Origin: Variovorax sp.
Lineage (GTDB): Bacteria > Pseudomonadota > Gammaproteobacteria > Burkholderiales > Burkholderiaceae_C
Reading direction: 5' to 3'
DNA length: 64,000 nucleotides
Assembly (NCBI GenBank): GCA_017744935.1
Contig: JAGIAI010000003.1
Coordinates: 62,001-126,000, forward strand
This document shows, in pieces, positions 34,274 through 43,350 of this stretch. How positions within the stretch are numbered: the first letter of the stretch is position 1; every line of letters starts with the position of its first letter. The notes below the pieces were generated by a model that was given only the letters and a program-made list of their open reading frames with translations, was not told where the DNA came from and made no database searches. Both the position numbers and the translations under genes were made by a program.

Positions 34274-35527
34274 ATGAGTGAGACTGACAACCGCGGCGCG
34301 CTGCCCGCTTCCGCCGTCGTGCATGCCGACCGCCGCTTCGGCGTCGAGCACGGCGCGATCCACAAGCCGATCCATACCTCGGTGCAGTACGGCTTCGACC
34401 GGGTCGAGGACCTGATCGGCGTGTTCCAGGGCACCTTCAAGGGCGGCTTCAACTACGCGCGCCAGGGCACGCCGACCAGCGCCGCACTGGAAAGCAAGAT
34501 CACGCTGCTGGAAGGCGGCATCGGCACCGTGTCGTTCTCGAGCGGCATGGCGGCGCTCACCGCGATCTTCCTCACGCTGCTGCGTGCGGGCGACCACCTG
34601 GTGTCGAGCCAGTTCGTGTTCGGCAACACCAACAGCCTGTTCGGCACGATGGGCGATCTCGGCATCGCGGTGTCGAAGGTCGATGCCCGCGCCGTCGAGA
34701 ACGTGCGCGCGGCGCTGCGGCCCGAGACGCGCATGGTGTTCGTCGAGACGGTCGCCAACCCGGGCACGCAGGTGCCGGACCTCGACGCCATCGGCGCGCT
34801 GTGCCGCGAACGCGGGCTGCTCTACGTGGTGGACAACACCATCACTTCGCCTGCCCTCTTCCAGCCGAAGACGGTCGGCGCGGGGCTGGTGGTGAATTCG
34901 CTGACCAAGACCATCGCCGGCCACGGCGCGGCGCTCGGCGGCGCGGTGACCGACACCGGCCTCTTCGACTGGGCGGCCTATCCGAACATCTCGCCGAGCT
35001 ATCGCGGCGTCGATCCGCGCCAGCAAGGGCTGCAGCAGTTGCGCAAGAAGGCGCTGCGCGACATGGGCGCGACGCTCTCGCCGGAGCAGGCGCACCGCAT
35101 CAGCCTCGGCGCCGAGACGCTCTCGCTGCGCGTCGCGCGGACCAGCGCCACGGCGCTCGCGCTCGCGCGCTTTCTCGAAGGCCATCCCGCGATCGCGGCG
35201 GTCCACTACCCGATGCTCGAGAGCCACCCGCAGCACGCGCTCGCGGCACGGCATTTCAAGGCGGGTTCGTGGCTGATGGCGTTCGAGCTGCGGGAGGGTC
35301 TCGACATGGAGGCGACGCTCAATCGCCTGCAGCTGCCGATCAAGGCCACGGGCCTGGGCGACAACCGCACGCTGATCATCCCGGTCGCGCCGACGATCTT
35401 CTGGGAGGCCGGCCCCGAGGTGCGCGCGCAGATGGGCATCGCGGACGGGCTGGTCCGCGTCTCCGTCGGGCTCGAAGACGCCGACGAACTGATCGCGGAT
35501 TTCGATCGCGCACTCGCCGCGGCATAG
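34274..35527 (+). CDS. metZ: Cys/Met metabolism PLP enzyme (cystathionine gamma-synthase family)
   Basis: The 417-residue protein carries the family features: YARQGTPTSAALESKI near the N-terminus, SFSSGMAALTAIF, DNTITSPALFQP and the PLP-binding Lys in VVNSLTKTIAGHG (about residue 211). The family makes cystathionine or homocysteine from activated homoserine; O-succinylhomoserine sulfhydrylase (MetZ) is the closest naming by length and context, but substrate choice is not certain. It follows serB by 3 bases. Confidence 0.8.
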   Translation: MSETDNRGALPASAVVHADRRFGVEHGAIHKPIHTSVQYGFDRVEDLIGVFQGTFKGGFNYARQGTPTSAALESKITLLEGGIGTVSFSSGMAALTAIFLTLLRAGDHLVSSQFVFGNTNSLFGTMGDLGIAVSKVDARAVENVRAALRPETRMVFVETVANPGTQVPDLDAIGALCRERGLLYVVDNTITSPALFQPKTVGAGLVVNSLTKTIAGHGAALGGAVTDTGLFDWAAYPNISPSYRGVDPRQQGLQQLRKKALRDMGATLSPEQAHRISLGAETLSLRVARTSATALALARFLEGHPAIAAVHYPMLESHPQHALAARHFKAGSWLMAFELREGLDMEATLNRLQLPIKATGLGDNRTLIIPVAPTIFWEAGPEVRAQMGIADGLVRVSVGLEDADELIADFDRALAAA

Positions 35528-35539
35528 CGCACCGGGCCC

Positions 35540-36529
35540 TCAATCGAGCTTGACGTTGGCCCGCTTGATGAGGACCGCCCAGCGGTCCTTCTCCTCGCGC
35601 ACCTGCCGCTCGAACGCCGCCTGGGTCTGGCTGCCGGGGACGTAGCCGAGGTCCGCCAGCTTGGCGACCACGTCGGGCTGGCGCGCGATCCGCATCACTT
35701 CGGCGTGCAGGCGCTGCACCACCTCCGGCGGCGTCTTGCGGGGCACGAACAGGCCGGCCCAGGTGTTGAGCTCGAGGCCCGGGAAGCCCTGCTCCAGGAA
35801 AGTCGGCACCTCGGGCGTCAACGCCGAGCGCTCGGTGCCGGTGACGGCGACGAGGCGCACCCCGCCCGCCGCCGCATGGGGCTTCAGGGTGACGTAGTCC
35901 AGGATCACCGTCGACACCTCGCCGGCCAGCAGCGCGTTCAGCGCGACCGAGCTGCCCTTGAACGGCACATGCACCATGTCCAGTCCGCCGGCATCGTTGA
36001 GCCCCTGGCCGAACAGATGCGTGGTCGAGCCCACCCCGATCGAACCGAAGCTGTGCGACTTCGGCTGCGCCTTGACCTCGGCCATGAACTCCTTCAGGTT
36101 GCGCGCCTGCATCTTCTGCGGATTCACCGCCATCCAGAGCGAAGACGTGACCACCTCCGAGACCGGCGTGAGATCGCGCACCGGGTCGTAGGGCAGCTTC
36201 GACATCAGCGACGCGGTCTGCACGATCAGCGGGACGTTCAGCAGGATAGTGTGGCCGTCCGGCGCCGAGCGCACCACGTAGTCCGTGGCGATCACCGTGC
36301 TGGCGCCGGGCTTGTTGTCCACCACGACCGGCTGGCCCAGCGATTCGGCGAGCTTCGCGCCGAGCAGGCGCCCGAGCACGTCGCCGCCGCCGCCCGGCGC
36401 GAAGGGGACGACCAGGCGGATCGGCTGCGACGGAAAGGCGGCCTGGCCGCGCGCCAGCGCCGGCAGGAGGCTCGCGGCACCGGCAGCCCCCAGCGCACCC
36501 AGCGCACCCAGCAGGTTTCGACGCTTCAT
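35540..36529 (-). CDS. Bug-type periplasmic solute receptor 1
   Basis: The 329-residue protein has a Tat/Sec-like signal (KRRNLLGALGALGAAGAASLL) and the Bug/tripartite tricarboxylate transporter receptor fold, beginning with QPIRLVVPFAPGGGGD and VVDNKPGAS. Bug receptors bind carboxylates and other small acids, and Burkholderiales encode many without linked permeases. It is the last gene of the catabolic cluster (reading minus) and starts in an ATGA overlap with the SDR gene, so it probably binds a related substrate. Confidence 0.87.
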   Translation of the reverse strand: MKRRNLLGALGALGAAGAASLLPALARGQAAFPSQPIRLVVPFAPGGGGDVLGRLLGAKLAESLGQPVVVDNKPGASTVIATDYVVRSAPDGHTILLNVPLIVQTASLMSKLPYDPVRDLTPVSEVVTSSLWMAVNPQKMQARNLKEFMAEVKAQPKSHSFGSIGVGSTTHLFGQGLNDAGGLDMVHVPFKGSSVALNALLAGEVSTVILDYVTLKPHAAAGGVRLVAVTGTERSALTPEVPTFLEQGFPGLELNTWAGLFVPRKTPPEVVQRLHAEVMRIARQPDVVAKLADLGYVPGSQTQAAFERQVREEKDRWAVLIKRANVKLD

Positions 36530-37542
36530 GGTTGTGTCTCCGGGAGTTGATCGTTCGGCCGGCTCGCATGCCTTTCCAGGTAGGCGACGAGCGAGTCCGG
36601 CGTGTCGGCGGTCTCGAGGGTGCGAGGAAAGATGTGCGCGGTACGCTCCTTGCGGTCGAACCAGATCGATTCGTCCGATCGCTGCGGCGGCCGCGTGGCC
36701 GCGAGGTAGACGATGGTGTCCGCGCCCTGCGGGTCCTTGCGCAGCACGGACTTGAGCGTCTCGCGAAAGCGCGGCATCGACCGTCCCACCGCCGCGGTGT
36801 CGACCCAGCCCGGGTGCATGACGTAGAAGCGCCGCCCATCGCCCGCGAAGCGCCGCCGCCAGTGGTGCGTGAGCACCACCTGCGCGCGCTTGGACAGCCC
36901 GTAGGCACGCACGCCCACATAGCCGCTGCCCGTGATGTCGAGGTCCTTCACGACCAGCGGGTGGTTGTACATGCCGCCCGACGAGGTCTCGATGACGATC
37001 GCGTCGGATGCCAGCAGGCCGCGCGCGAGCAAGTCGCGGGTGAACACGTAGTGGCTCAGGATGTTGGTGACGAAGGAGGTCTCGAAGCCCTCCGAGGTCA
37101 GGATCTGGTCGCGCTTCTGGATGCCGACGTTGTTGACCAGCACATCGATCGTCTCGCCCCGTGCCTGCAGGCGCGCGACGAGTTCGCGGACGCTGTGCAG
37201 CAGCGAGAAGTCCGCCACTTCGGCGACGACGCGCTCGGGGTTCGACGTGCTCCGCGCGAAGTCGGCGATCTTCTGCGCGCTGCGCCCCACGCAGATGACC
37301 CGCGCGCCGGCAGCCACCGCCGAGCGTGCCGCCGAGCCGCCGATCCCTTCGGACCCGCCCACCACCACCCAGGTCTGGCCGCGGAAGTCGGGGCGCAGGG
37401 GCCGCCAGAACAAGCGCCGCGCGTGGTAGCCGATCTTGCTGTAGCTGGGCGTGAAGCGCACGTAGAAGCCGATGATCTTCCTGAGCGGCGCATTCTGGGG
37501 CTTGTGCTTTGCCGCCGCCGGGGCGCCCGCATCGGCGCTCAC
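36526..37542 (-). CDS. Short-chain dehydrogenase/reductase
   Basis: The 338-residue protein is longer than typical SDRs because of an about 60-residue N-terminal extension. The nucleotide site is TWVVVGGSEGIGGSAARS, then NNVGIQ, catalytic Ser in IVIETSSGG and Tyr/Lys in RAYGLSKRA. GTG 37542 is chosen because it forms a GTGA overlap with the upstream gene; longer readings run through that gene. It probably oxidises or reduces an alcohol/ketone in the oxygenase-linked pathway. The substrate is not known. Confidence 0.83.
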   Translation of the reverse strand: MSADAGAPAAAKHKPQNAPLRKIIGFYVRFTPSYSKIGYHARRLFWRPLRPDFRGQTWVVVGGSEGIGGSAARSAVAAGARVICVGRSAQKIADFARSTSNPERVVAEVADFSLLHSVRELVARLQARGETIDVLVNNVGIQKRDQILTSEGFETSFVTNILSHYVFTRDLLARGLLASDAIVIETSSGGMYNHPLVVKDLDITGSGYVGVRAYGLSKRAQVVLTHHWRRRFAGDGRRFYVMHPGWVDTAAVGRSMPRFRETLKSVLRKDPQGADTIVYLAATRPPQRSDESIWFDRKERTAHIFPRTLETADTPDSLVAYLERHASRPNDQLPETQP

Positions 37543-37958
37543 GAGGCCTGGCCTTCCGTGGAATGGCCCGCGGCGCGCGCGAGCGTGCTGCGGTCGTAGT
37601 AGTCGCGCCAGCGCGCGATGCGGTCGCCCTCGAACTCGATGACGCCGACGGCCGGGCATTCGCCGCGCCGGCCGTCGATCACGATCACGTCCACGCGCTG
37701 AACGATCAGCGCGCCGTCGACCACGCCCATGCGCTCGATGTTCAGCGTGACCTTCTTGTTCGCACCGCCCAGCCTGGAAATGCGGTCGTGGATCGCCTGC
37801 CGGCCCACCACCGGCTCCAGCATGACCGAATGCAGAATGCCCTCGGGCGCGAAGAGCGCCGCGCAGGTTGTCCAGTCCTGGTCGTGCCACGCCTGGGCCA
37901 TGGTGCGAAAGACCGCCATCTTCCGCGCGTCGTCGATGCCCGGCCGCGCCGCGCTCAT
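37539..37958 (-). CDS. SnoaL-like (NTF2-fold) protein
   Basis: The 139-residue protein resembles SnoaL-like cyclases and limonene-epoxide-hydrolase-type NTF2 proteins: AQAWHDQDWTTCAALFAPEG, VVGRQAIHDRISRL, VIEFEGDRIARWRDYYD. This family contains hydrolases, isomerases and non-catalytic members, so the reaction is open. Both ends overlap neighbours by four bases, placing it firmly in the cluster. Confidence 0.75.
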   Translation of the reverse strand: MSAARPGIDDARKMAVFRTMAQAWHDQDWTTCAALFAPEGILHSVMLEPVVGRQAIHDRISRLGGANKKVTLNIERMGVVDGALIVQRVDVIVIDGRRGECPAVGVIEFEGDRIARWRDYYDRSTLARAAGHSTEGQAS

Positions 37959-39196
37959 CGCGCCTCCCCGCTTTCGACGACGAAGCTCACCACCGTGGCG
38001 CACGAGCCGCCGATGTTGAGCGTCTGCATGCGTCGGGCGCCCTCGATCTGGCATTCGTCCGCGCGCCCGGTGACCTGCCGGGCGGCATCGAACAGCATGC
38101 GCGAGCCCGTGGCGCCCACCGGATGCCCGCAGCCGATCAGGCCGCCGCTCATGTTGACCGGGCATGCCCCTTGCGGCGCGATCGTGCCGTCCTCGACCGC
38201 GCGCCAGCTCTCGCCGGGCGCGGTCAGGCCGAGGTGGTCGATGGCGACGTATTCGGTGGTGGTGAAGCAGTCGTGCGTCTCGATGCCGTCCATGGCGCGC
38301 ACATCGCCCACGCCCGCGCGGCGCCAGGCGTCCTCGATCGCCTCGCGCAGGTGAGGGAACACGTAGGGCTGGCCGCGGCTGCGCTCGAACTTGTCGAGCA
38401 GGCGCAGCCCCGCGTTGCGATGGCCCCAGCCGGCGATGCGCGCCATGCCCTCCAGGCGCTGCCCGGTGCGGCGCGCGTGTTCCTGCGCGAAGCGCGCCGA
38501 GGCGAGCACCACGCCGCATCCGCCGTCGGTAATCTGGCCGCAGTCCTGCCGGCGCGTGCCGGGCTCGATGACCGGATTGGCCTCGTCGTCGTCGGTGAAG
38601 CTCAGCACGTCGAAGCGCCACGCCCGGGTCTGCGCCAGCGGATTGCGCTTGGCGTTGCCGTAGTTGATCTCGGCAATGCGGTTCAGGTGACGGCGGTCGA
38701 GCCCGTAGCGCGCCTCGTATTCCTGCGCCACGCGGCCGAAGGCGGCGGGCCACATGTAGGTGCAATCGAAGCCCTCGCGGCCCTGCCACGCGGCAGCGTT
38801 CTGGTTGACCGAAGCCTCGTTGCCCGACAGGTTCTTGAACTCCTCCACGCCCAGCACCAGCACGCAGTCGTAGCGGCCGGCCTCGATCTCGGCCATCGCC
38901 GAAAGGATCGCGAGCGACGAGGAGGCGCAGGCGCCTTCGTGGCGCATCGCGGGCACGCCCCACAGTTGCGGCACCACCTGCGCCACCATCGCGCCGAGGT
39001 GCGCCTGCCGGCGCTGCAGCTCGCCGAAGGCGTTGCCCACATGGATGCTCTGGATCGCCGACGCGTCGAGCTGGCTCGCGTCGATCGCGCCCAGCGTGGT
39101 CTCGCGCGTGATGTCGGAGATGTCCTGGCCGTTGCGCGCCCAGGCCTTGGCGAAGTCGGTCTGGTGGCCGCCGAGGATGTAGACGGGGGAAGTCAT
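37955..39196 (-). CDS. Thiolase, SCP2/acetyl-CoA acetyltransferase type
   Basis: The 413-residue protein has the thiolase nucleophile Cys in HEGACASSSLAILS (about residue 90), the second part with IETHDCFTTTEYVAI, and the final GGLIGCGHPVGATGSRML motif. It would release acetyl- or propionyl-CoA from a beta-ketoacyl-CoA, consistent with an acyl-CoA ligase elsewhere in the cluster. It starts and ends in ATGA overlaps. Confidence 0.88.
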   Translation of the reverse strand: MTSPVYILGGHQTDFAKAWARNGQDISDITRETTLGAIDASQLDASAIQSIHVGNAFGELQRRQAHLGAMVAQVVPQLWGVPAMRHEGACASSSLAILSAMAEIEAGRYDCVLVLGVEEFKNLSGNEASVNQNAAAWQGREGFDCTYMWPAAFGRVAQEYEARYGLDRRHLNRIAEINYGNAKRNPLAQTRAWRFDVLSFTDDDEANPVIEPGTRRQDCGQITDGGCGVVLASARFAQEHARRTGQRLEGMARIAGWGHRNAGLRLLDKFERSRGQPYVFPHLREAIEDAWRRAGVGDVRAMDGIETHDCFTTTEYVAIDHLGLTAPGESWRAVEDGTIAPQGACPVNMSGGLIGCGHPVGATGSRMLFDAARQVTGRADECQIEGARRMQTLNIGGSCATVVSFVVESGEAR

Positions 39197-40665
39197 GGTC
39201 GGTCTCCTGAGGATTCGATCTCGCTGGCGTCGGCCCAGCACGAGTGGGTGCCGCTGCTGATGCGATGCGGCAGCAGGATGCGCGCCACCGGTCCGCGCGA
39301 GAGGTCGCGCGCGTCGAGCACCACGCATTCGGAGCGGTCGGTGTTCATGTCGGTGACGAAGCTCACCACGTAGCCGTCGTCCTCGGCCTTCGCGTCGTGG
39401 CAGGGCGCCATCGGCGATTCGCTGCCGAAGCGGCCTTCGCCGAAGAGGTAGTGCTGCGACTCGCCGCTCACGTGGTCGTAGCGCAGGATGCCGTCGAACA
39501 GGAAGGCGCCCGGGTGCGCGATCATGTTGTACGAATAGCGGTACGGCCGGCCCCAGTAGCGGGCGTTGGTCATGCCGAACTCCAGGTAGCGCTCGTCGAG
39601 CCGGCGCTCGGTCGTCTTGCCGGTGGCGAGGTTCAGGCGCCACTCGTACAGCGTCGGGCCGTAGCGGTCGGGGCCCAGCGTCTGGCCGGTGTTGTCGTAG
39701 CCCGCCTTGGGCATCGGCGTCTTCTGGTGGTAGCCGTGCATCACGATCTCGTCGCCCTCCTCCCAGGCGTTGAGCCAATGCAGCACGTAGGTGGGCTCGG
39801 CCTCGAACCAGCGGATCGCCTGGTTCGCCATGTGCCGGCGCGGCACCACCGCGAAGCGCGACGGGCGCTGCGGGAAGTAGCCGAGCTTGTGCCGGCCCTG
39901 CGCGAGCAGGCCCTCGTCCCAGTGCAGCGGAAAGTCGTCGAGGATCGCGTAGTTCTCGGTGAAGCACATGTCGTGCGGCAGGCGCGGGCCCGGCAGCGGC
40001 ACGGGCACGTAGTGCACCAGCCGGTCGTGGCGGTCGACCTCGCCGTAGTGCATGTAGGGCGCGGTCTTCGAGTAGTTGAAGAACAGCAGGTCGCCGGTCT
40101 TCGGACAGACCTTCGGGTGGGCCGAGATCCCGCCGTCGGCGAGCACCCGCGCGCCCCAGGCCGACACGCCTTCGAGCGCCAGCGTGCGCGCATCGAGCCG
40201 GTAAGGCTCGCCGCATTGATAGAAGGTCGCGAGCGCCTTGCCCGCATGCACGATCACGTCGGTGGCCGCCGTGTCGCGCAGCCCGCCGCGCGCGCCCCAG
40301 CCGGGACGCTGCGCGAGCGAGGGCTTGTCGATCAGGCCCGCATAGAGCGCATGCCCCGCGACCTGCTCCTCGACGAAGCCCTTGGTGCGGGTGAAGCGGT
40401 TGCGGTATTCGACCTTGCCGCGCCGGAAGCTCATCAGGTGCAGCATGCCGTCGCCGTCGAAGGGATGGTAGGTCCCCAGCGGCTCGTGCACGGGGTTCTG
40501 CGTGTTGCGCAGATAGACGCCATCGAGACGCTCGGGGATCTCGCCGATGACCTCGAGTTCGGTCGCGTTCACCTCGACGAAGTTGGGCGCGAAGGGCCCG
40601 CTCATGAAGGGATGCGCGCTCCCTTCGAGCGGCGACGAGATCCTGTCGATCACTTCAACTGGCAT
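39193..40665 (-). CDS. Carotenoid cleavage oxygenase family enzyme 1
   Basis: The 490-residue protein shows the seven-bladed propeller family with four iron-binding His: AHPKVCPKTG (about 178), PHDMCFTENY (about 230), LHWLNAWEEGD (about 295) and GTHSCW near the C-terminus (about 475). The family splits double bonds in carotenoids, stilbenes or phenylpropenes. It has a paralogue at 45064 with related motifs. It overlaps the upstream gene by 11 bases. Confidence 0.87.
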   Translation of the reverse strand: MPVEVIDRISSPLEGSAHPFMSGPFAPNFVEVNATELEVIGEIPERLDGVYLRNTQNPVHEPLGTYHPFDGDGMLHLMSFRRGKVEYRNRFTRTKGFVEEQVAGHALYAGLIDKPSLAQRPGWGARGGLRDTAATDVIVHAGKALATFYQCGEPYRLDARTLALEGVSAWGARVLADGGISAHPKVCPKTGDLLFFNYSKTAPYMHYGEVDRHDRLVHYVPVPLPGPRLPHDMCFTENYAILDDFPLHWDEGLLAQGRHKLGYFPQRPSRFAVVPRRHMANQAIRWFEAEPTYVLHWLNAWEEGDEIVMHGYHQKTPMPKAGYDNTGQTLGPDRYGPTLYEWRLNLATGKTTERRLDERYLEFGMTNARYWGRPYRYSYNMIAHPGAFLFDGILRYDHVSGESQHYLFGEGRFGSESPMAPCHDAKAEDDGYVVSFVTDMNTDRSECVVLDARDLSRGPVARILLPHRISSGTHSCWADASEIESSGDRP

Positions 40666-41638
40666 GCAGCTTCTCCCCGGTGCGGCGGGCGAAGCGTCGT
40701 CCCGCCTGTTGATATTCGTCGTGCAGGCGTTCGACCACGCGGGCCACCGGCTCGACCGTCTTGATCGCGCCCACGCCCTGCCCCGCGGCCCAGATGTCGC
40801 GCCAGCGGTTGGGCTTGCCGACGTCGTTGCTGTCGTAGCTTCTCGGCGGCGCCGAGGGCATGTGATCGGGGTCGATGCCGTTCGCGCGCAGCGAGGGCTT
40901 GAGCCAGCTCGCGGCCGTGCCGGTGAGTCCGGCGCTCACGAGGATGTCTTCGGAGGTGCACTCGACCAGCATCTGCTTGTAGGCCTCGGCGGCCATGCTC
41001 TCGCGCGTGGCGATGAAGCGCGTGCCCATGTAGACGAGGTCCGCGCCGGCCGCGATCGCACCGGCGACGCCCCAGCCGTCGCTGATGCCGCCGCCCACGA
41101 TCACCAGTCCGTCGAAGAACTCGCGCACCGCGCTGACGAAGGCGAAGGGCGACAGCGTTCCGGTGTGGCCGCCCGCGCCGCTGCAGATGCAGGCCAGCCC
41201 ATCCGCGCCCGCCGCCACGGCCTTGCGCGCCAGCGCGAGGCTCGTCACGTCGGCGATCACGCGGCCGCCGTAGTCGTGCACGCAGCCCAGCGCCGGCTTG
41301 GGGCTGCCCAGCGCGGTGACCACCAGCGGCGGCCGGTAGCGCGAGAGCAGCGCCAGGTCGTCCGGCAGGCGCGTGTTCGACGAGTGGGTGACGAGGTTGG
41401 CGCACCAGGGGCCGAGCGTGTGCGCATCCTGCTCGTCGGCCGCGCGCGCGAGGCCTTCGGTGATGCGGCGCATCCATTGCTCCAGCACCTCGATCGGCCG
41501 CGCGTTGGGGGTCGGGAAGGCCCCCACGATCCCCGCGCGGCAGGCCGCCAGCACCAGTTCAGGACCCGAGACGAGGAACATCGGCGCGGCCACCACGGGC
41601 ACGCGCAGACGCGAAAGAAGGTCGTCGCGCTCCATCAT
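40655..41638 (-). CDS. Nitronate monooxygenase-family (NPD) flavoprotein
   Basis: The 327-residue TIM-barrel protein has the NPD family features: VPVVAAPMFLVSGPELVLAA at the N-terminus, ADGLACICSGAGGHTG around the FMN site and VIVGGGISDG followed by DLVYMGTRFIAT. Family members oxidise nitronates or act as enoyl-type reductases; the natural substrate here is unknown. The start is ATG 41638 in an ATGA overlap with the Bug gene. Confidence 0.82.
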   Translation of the reverse strand: MMERDDLLSRLRVPVVAAPMFLVSGPELVLAACRAGIVGAFPTPNARPIEVLEQWMRRITEGLARAADEQDAHTLGPWCANLVTHSSNTRLPDDLALLSRYRPPLVVTALGSPKPALGCVHDYGGRVIADVTSLALARKAVAAGADGLACICSGAGGHTGTLSPFAFVSAVREFFDGLVIVGGGISDGWGVAGAIAAGADLVYMGTRFIATRESMAAEAYKQMLVECTSEDILVSAGLTGTAASWLKPSLRANGIDPDHMPSAPPRSYDSNDVGKPNRWRDIWAAGQGVGAIKTVEPVARVVERLHDEYQQAGRRFARRTGEKLHAS

Positions 41639-42618
41639 TCGCTGGCCTTGAAGCCCGAGATCTGCACCGCTTCGGCCCAGCGCTTGCTGTCGGCGCGCAC
41701 GAAATCGCGGTACTCGTCGGGAGACATGGGCAGCGCTTCGAAATCGAGCTCGCGCCATTTCTTCTGCAGCTCCGGGCTGCCGAGGATCTTGCGGAACTCG
41801 GCGTTGAGCTTCGCCACCACGGCATCGGGCGTGCCCGCGGGCGCCGAGAGGCCGGACCAGATGTAGATCGTCAGGTCGGGGAAGCCTTCCTCGCCGAAGG
41901 TCGGCACCTCGGGCATCAGGGGCGAACGCTTGGGCGTGGACACGGCCAGCACCCGCACCTTGCCCGATTCGACCTGCGGCTTGACCGCCAGGAGCGGCAG
42001 GAACGCGGCCTGCACCTGCCCGGCCACGAGCGCCTGCACGGCCGGCGGCGTGCCGTTGTAGGGGACATGCACCATCTCCAGGCCGGCGCGCTTGTTCATG
42101 ATCACGCCCATGAAGTGCGAGGAATTGCCGGCGGTGAACGACGCGAACGACACGCCGCCTTCCGGACGGCCCTTCGCCCAGGCGATGAATTCCTTGAGCG
42201 ACTTCGCCGGCACCTTCTCCGCATTGACGGCCAGCACCAGCGAGGCGCCCAGGAAGCCGGTGACGGGCTTGAAGCTCTTCTCGGCGTCGTAGGGCAGCTT
42301 GGCGAAGGTGTGCGGATTGATCGCCAGCATGCTGGTGTTGCTCAGCAGCAAGGTGGTGCCGTCGGGCGGCGCGTGGGCCACCGCCGTGGCGGCGATGATG
42401 CCGCCGCCCCCTGCCCGGTTGTCCACGATGAGGGGCTGCCCGGTGTTGGCCTGGAAATCCACCGCGACCTGGCGCAGCGCCGCGTCGAGCGTGTTGCCCG
42501 GTGCGAACGGGACCAGCACGCGCACGGGCCGATCGGGGAAGGACGTCTGCGCGATCGCGGGCAGCGCGGCGGCAGCGGCCAGCGCGCCGGCGCCCTTCAG
42601 AAAAGTTCTCTTGAGCAT
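41635..42618 (-). CDS. Bug-type periplasmic solute receptor 2
   Basis: The 327-residue protein has signal KRTFLKGAGALAAAAALP and the Bug pattern DRPVRVLVPFAPGNTLD and VDNRAGGGG. It is related to the receptor at 35540, so the cluster encodes two receptors, perhaps for substrate and intermediate. About 40 bases separate it from the hydrolase gene. No permease is nearby. Confidence 0.86.
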   Translation of the reverse strand: MLKRTFLKGAGALAAAAALPAIAQTSFPDRPVRVLVPFAPGNTLDAALRQVAVDFQANTGQPLIVDNRAGGGGIIAATAVAHAPPDGTTLLLSNTSMLAINPHTFAKLPYDAEKSFKPVTGFLGASLVLAVNAEKVPAKSLKEFIAWAKGRPEGGVSFASFTAGNSSHFMGVIMNKRAGLEMVHVPYNGTPPAVQALVAGQVQAAFLPLLAVKPQVESGKVRVLAVSTPKRSPLMPEVPTFGEEGFPDLTIYIWSGLSAPAGTPDAVVAKLNAEFRKILGSPELQKKWRELDFEALPMSPDEYRDFVRADSKRWAEAVQISGFKASE

Positions 42619-42657
42619 CGTTTGTCTCCCGGTGGGGTTGTGTGTGTTGTTGACGAA

Positions 42658-43350
42658 TCAAAGAAGCAGCGAGCGCAGCGAGCGCACCACGGCCTGCGGC
42701 TGTTCGACGGGCAGCATGTGGGCGGCTCCCTCGACGATCTCGCAGTGCGCGCCCGGCACGAGGCGCGCGATTTCCTCGGACAGCGGCGGCGGCGTGGTGC
42801 GGTCGTGCCGGCCGCAGAGCACGGCTACCGGTAGCGCCAGGCGCGCCAGCGTGTCGCGGTGGTCGGCGCGGCCGGCGATCGCATGCATCTGGCGCGCCGC
42901 GGTCTCGGCGCCGACGCGCCGCATCATCGCGGCCAACCGTTCCACCAGCGCCGGAGGCGGCTCGCAGGTGTTCCATTGCACGATGCCGTCGACGGTCTTC
43001 GCGAAGTCGCGTTGCATCGCCGCGAGGGTCTTCGCGCGGCCAGCGGCGCCTTCCGGCGTGTCCGGCCGAGCCGAAGTGGACATCAGGGCCGCCGCCCGCA
43101 CCGCGCGCAGCGGATGCGCCAGCATCTCCAGGGCGACGTAGCCACCGAGCGAGAAACCGGCGATCACCACGGGCTGCGCCGGCGACACGTCCGCCAGCAG
43201 CGCCCACGCGGCCTGCGCCATCTCCGCGATGCTGGCCTGCACCGGCGCGGCGATCCGCACTGGCGCGAGCGGCGCCACTTCCGCCGCCACCTCGTCCCAC
43301 AACGTCGCGTCGTTGAGCATGCCCGGAATCAGCAGCAGCACCGGCTTCAT
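42658..43350 (-). CDS. Alpha/beta hydrolase
   Basis: The 230-residue protein has the oxyanion region LLLIPGMLNDATLWDE, nucleophile elbow GFSLGG (about residue 68), acid in VLCGRHDRTTPP and His in GAAHMLPVEQP. ATG 43350 lies in an ATGA overlap with the ligase gene. Candidate reactions include ester or C-C bond hydrolysis in the pathway. Confidence 0.83.
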   Translation of the reverse strand: MKPVLLLIPGMLNDATLWDEVAAEVAPLAPVRIAAPVQASIAEMAQAAWALLADVSPAQPVVIAGFSLGGYVALEMLAHPLRAVRAAALMSTSARPDTPEGAAGRAKTLAAMQRDFAKTVDGIVQWNTCEPPPALVERLAAMMRRVGAETAARQMHAIAGRADHRDTLARLALPVAVLCGRHDRTTPPPLSEEIARLVPGAHCEIVEGAAHMLPVEQPQAVVRSLRSLLL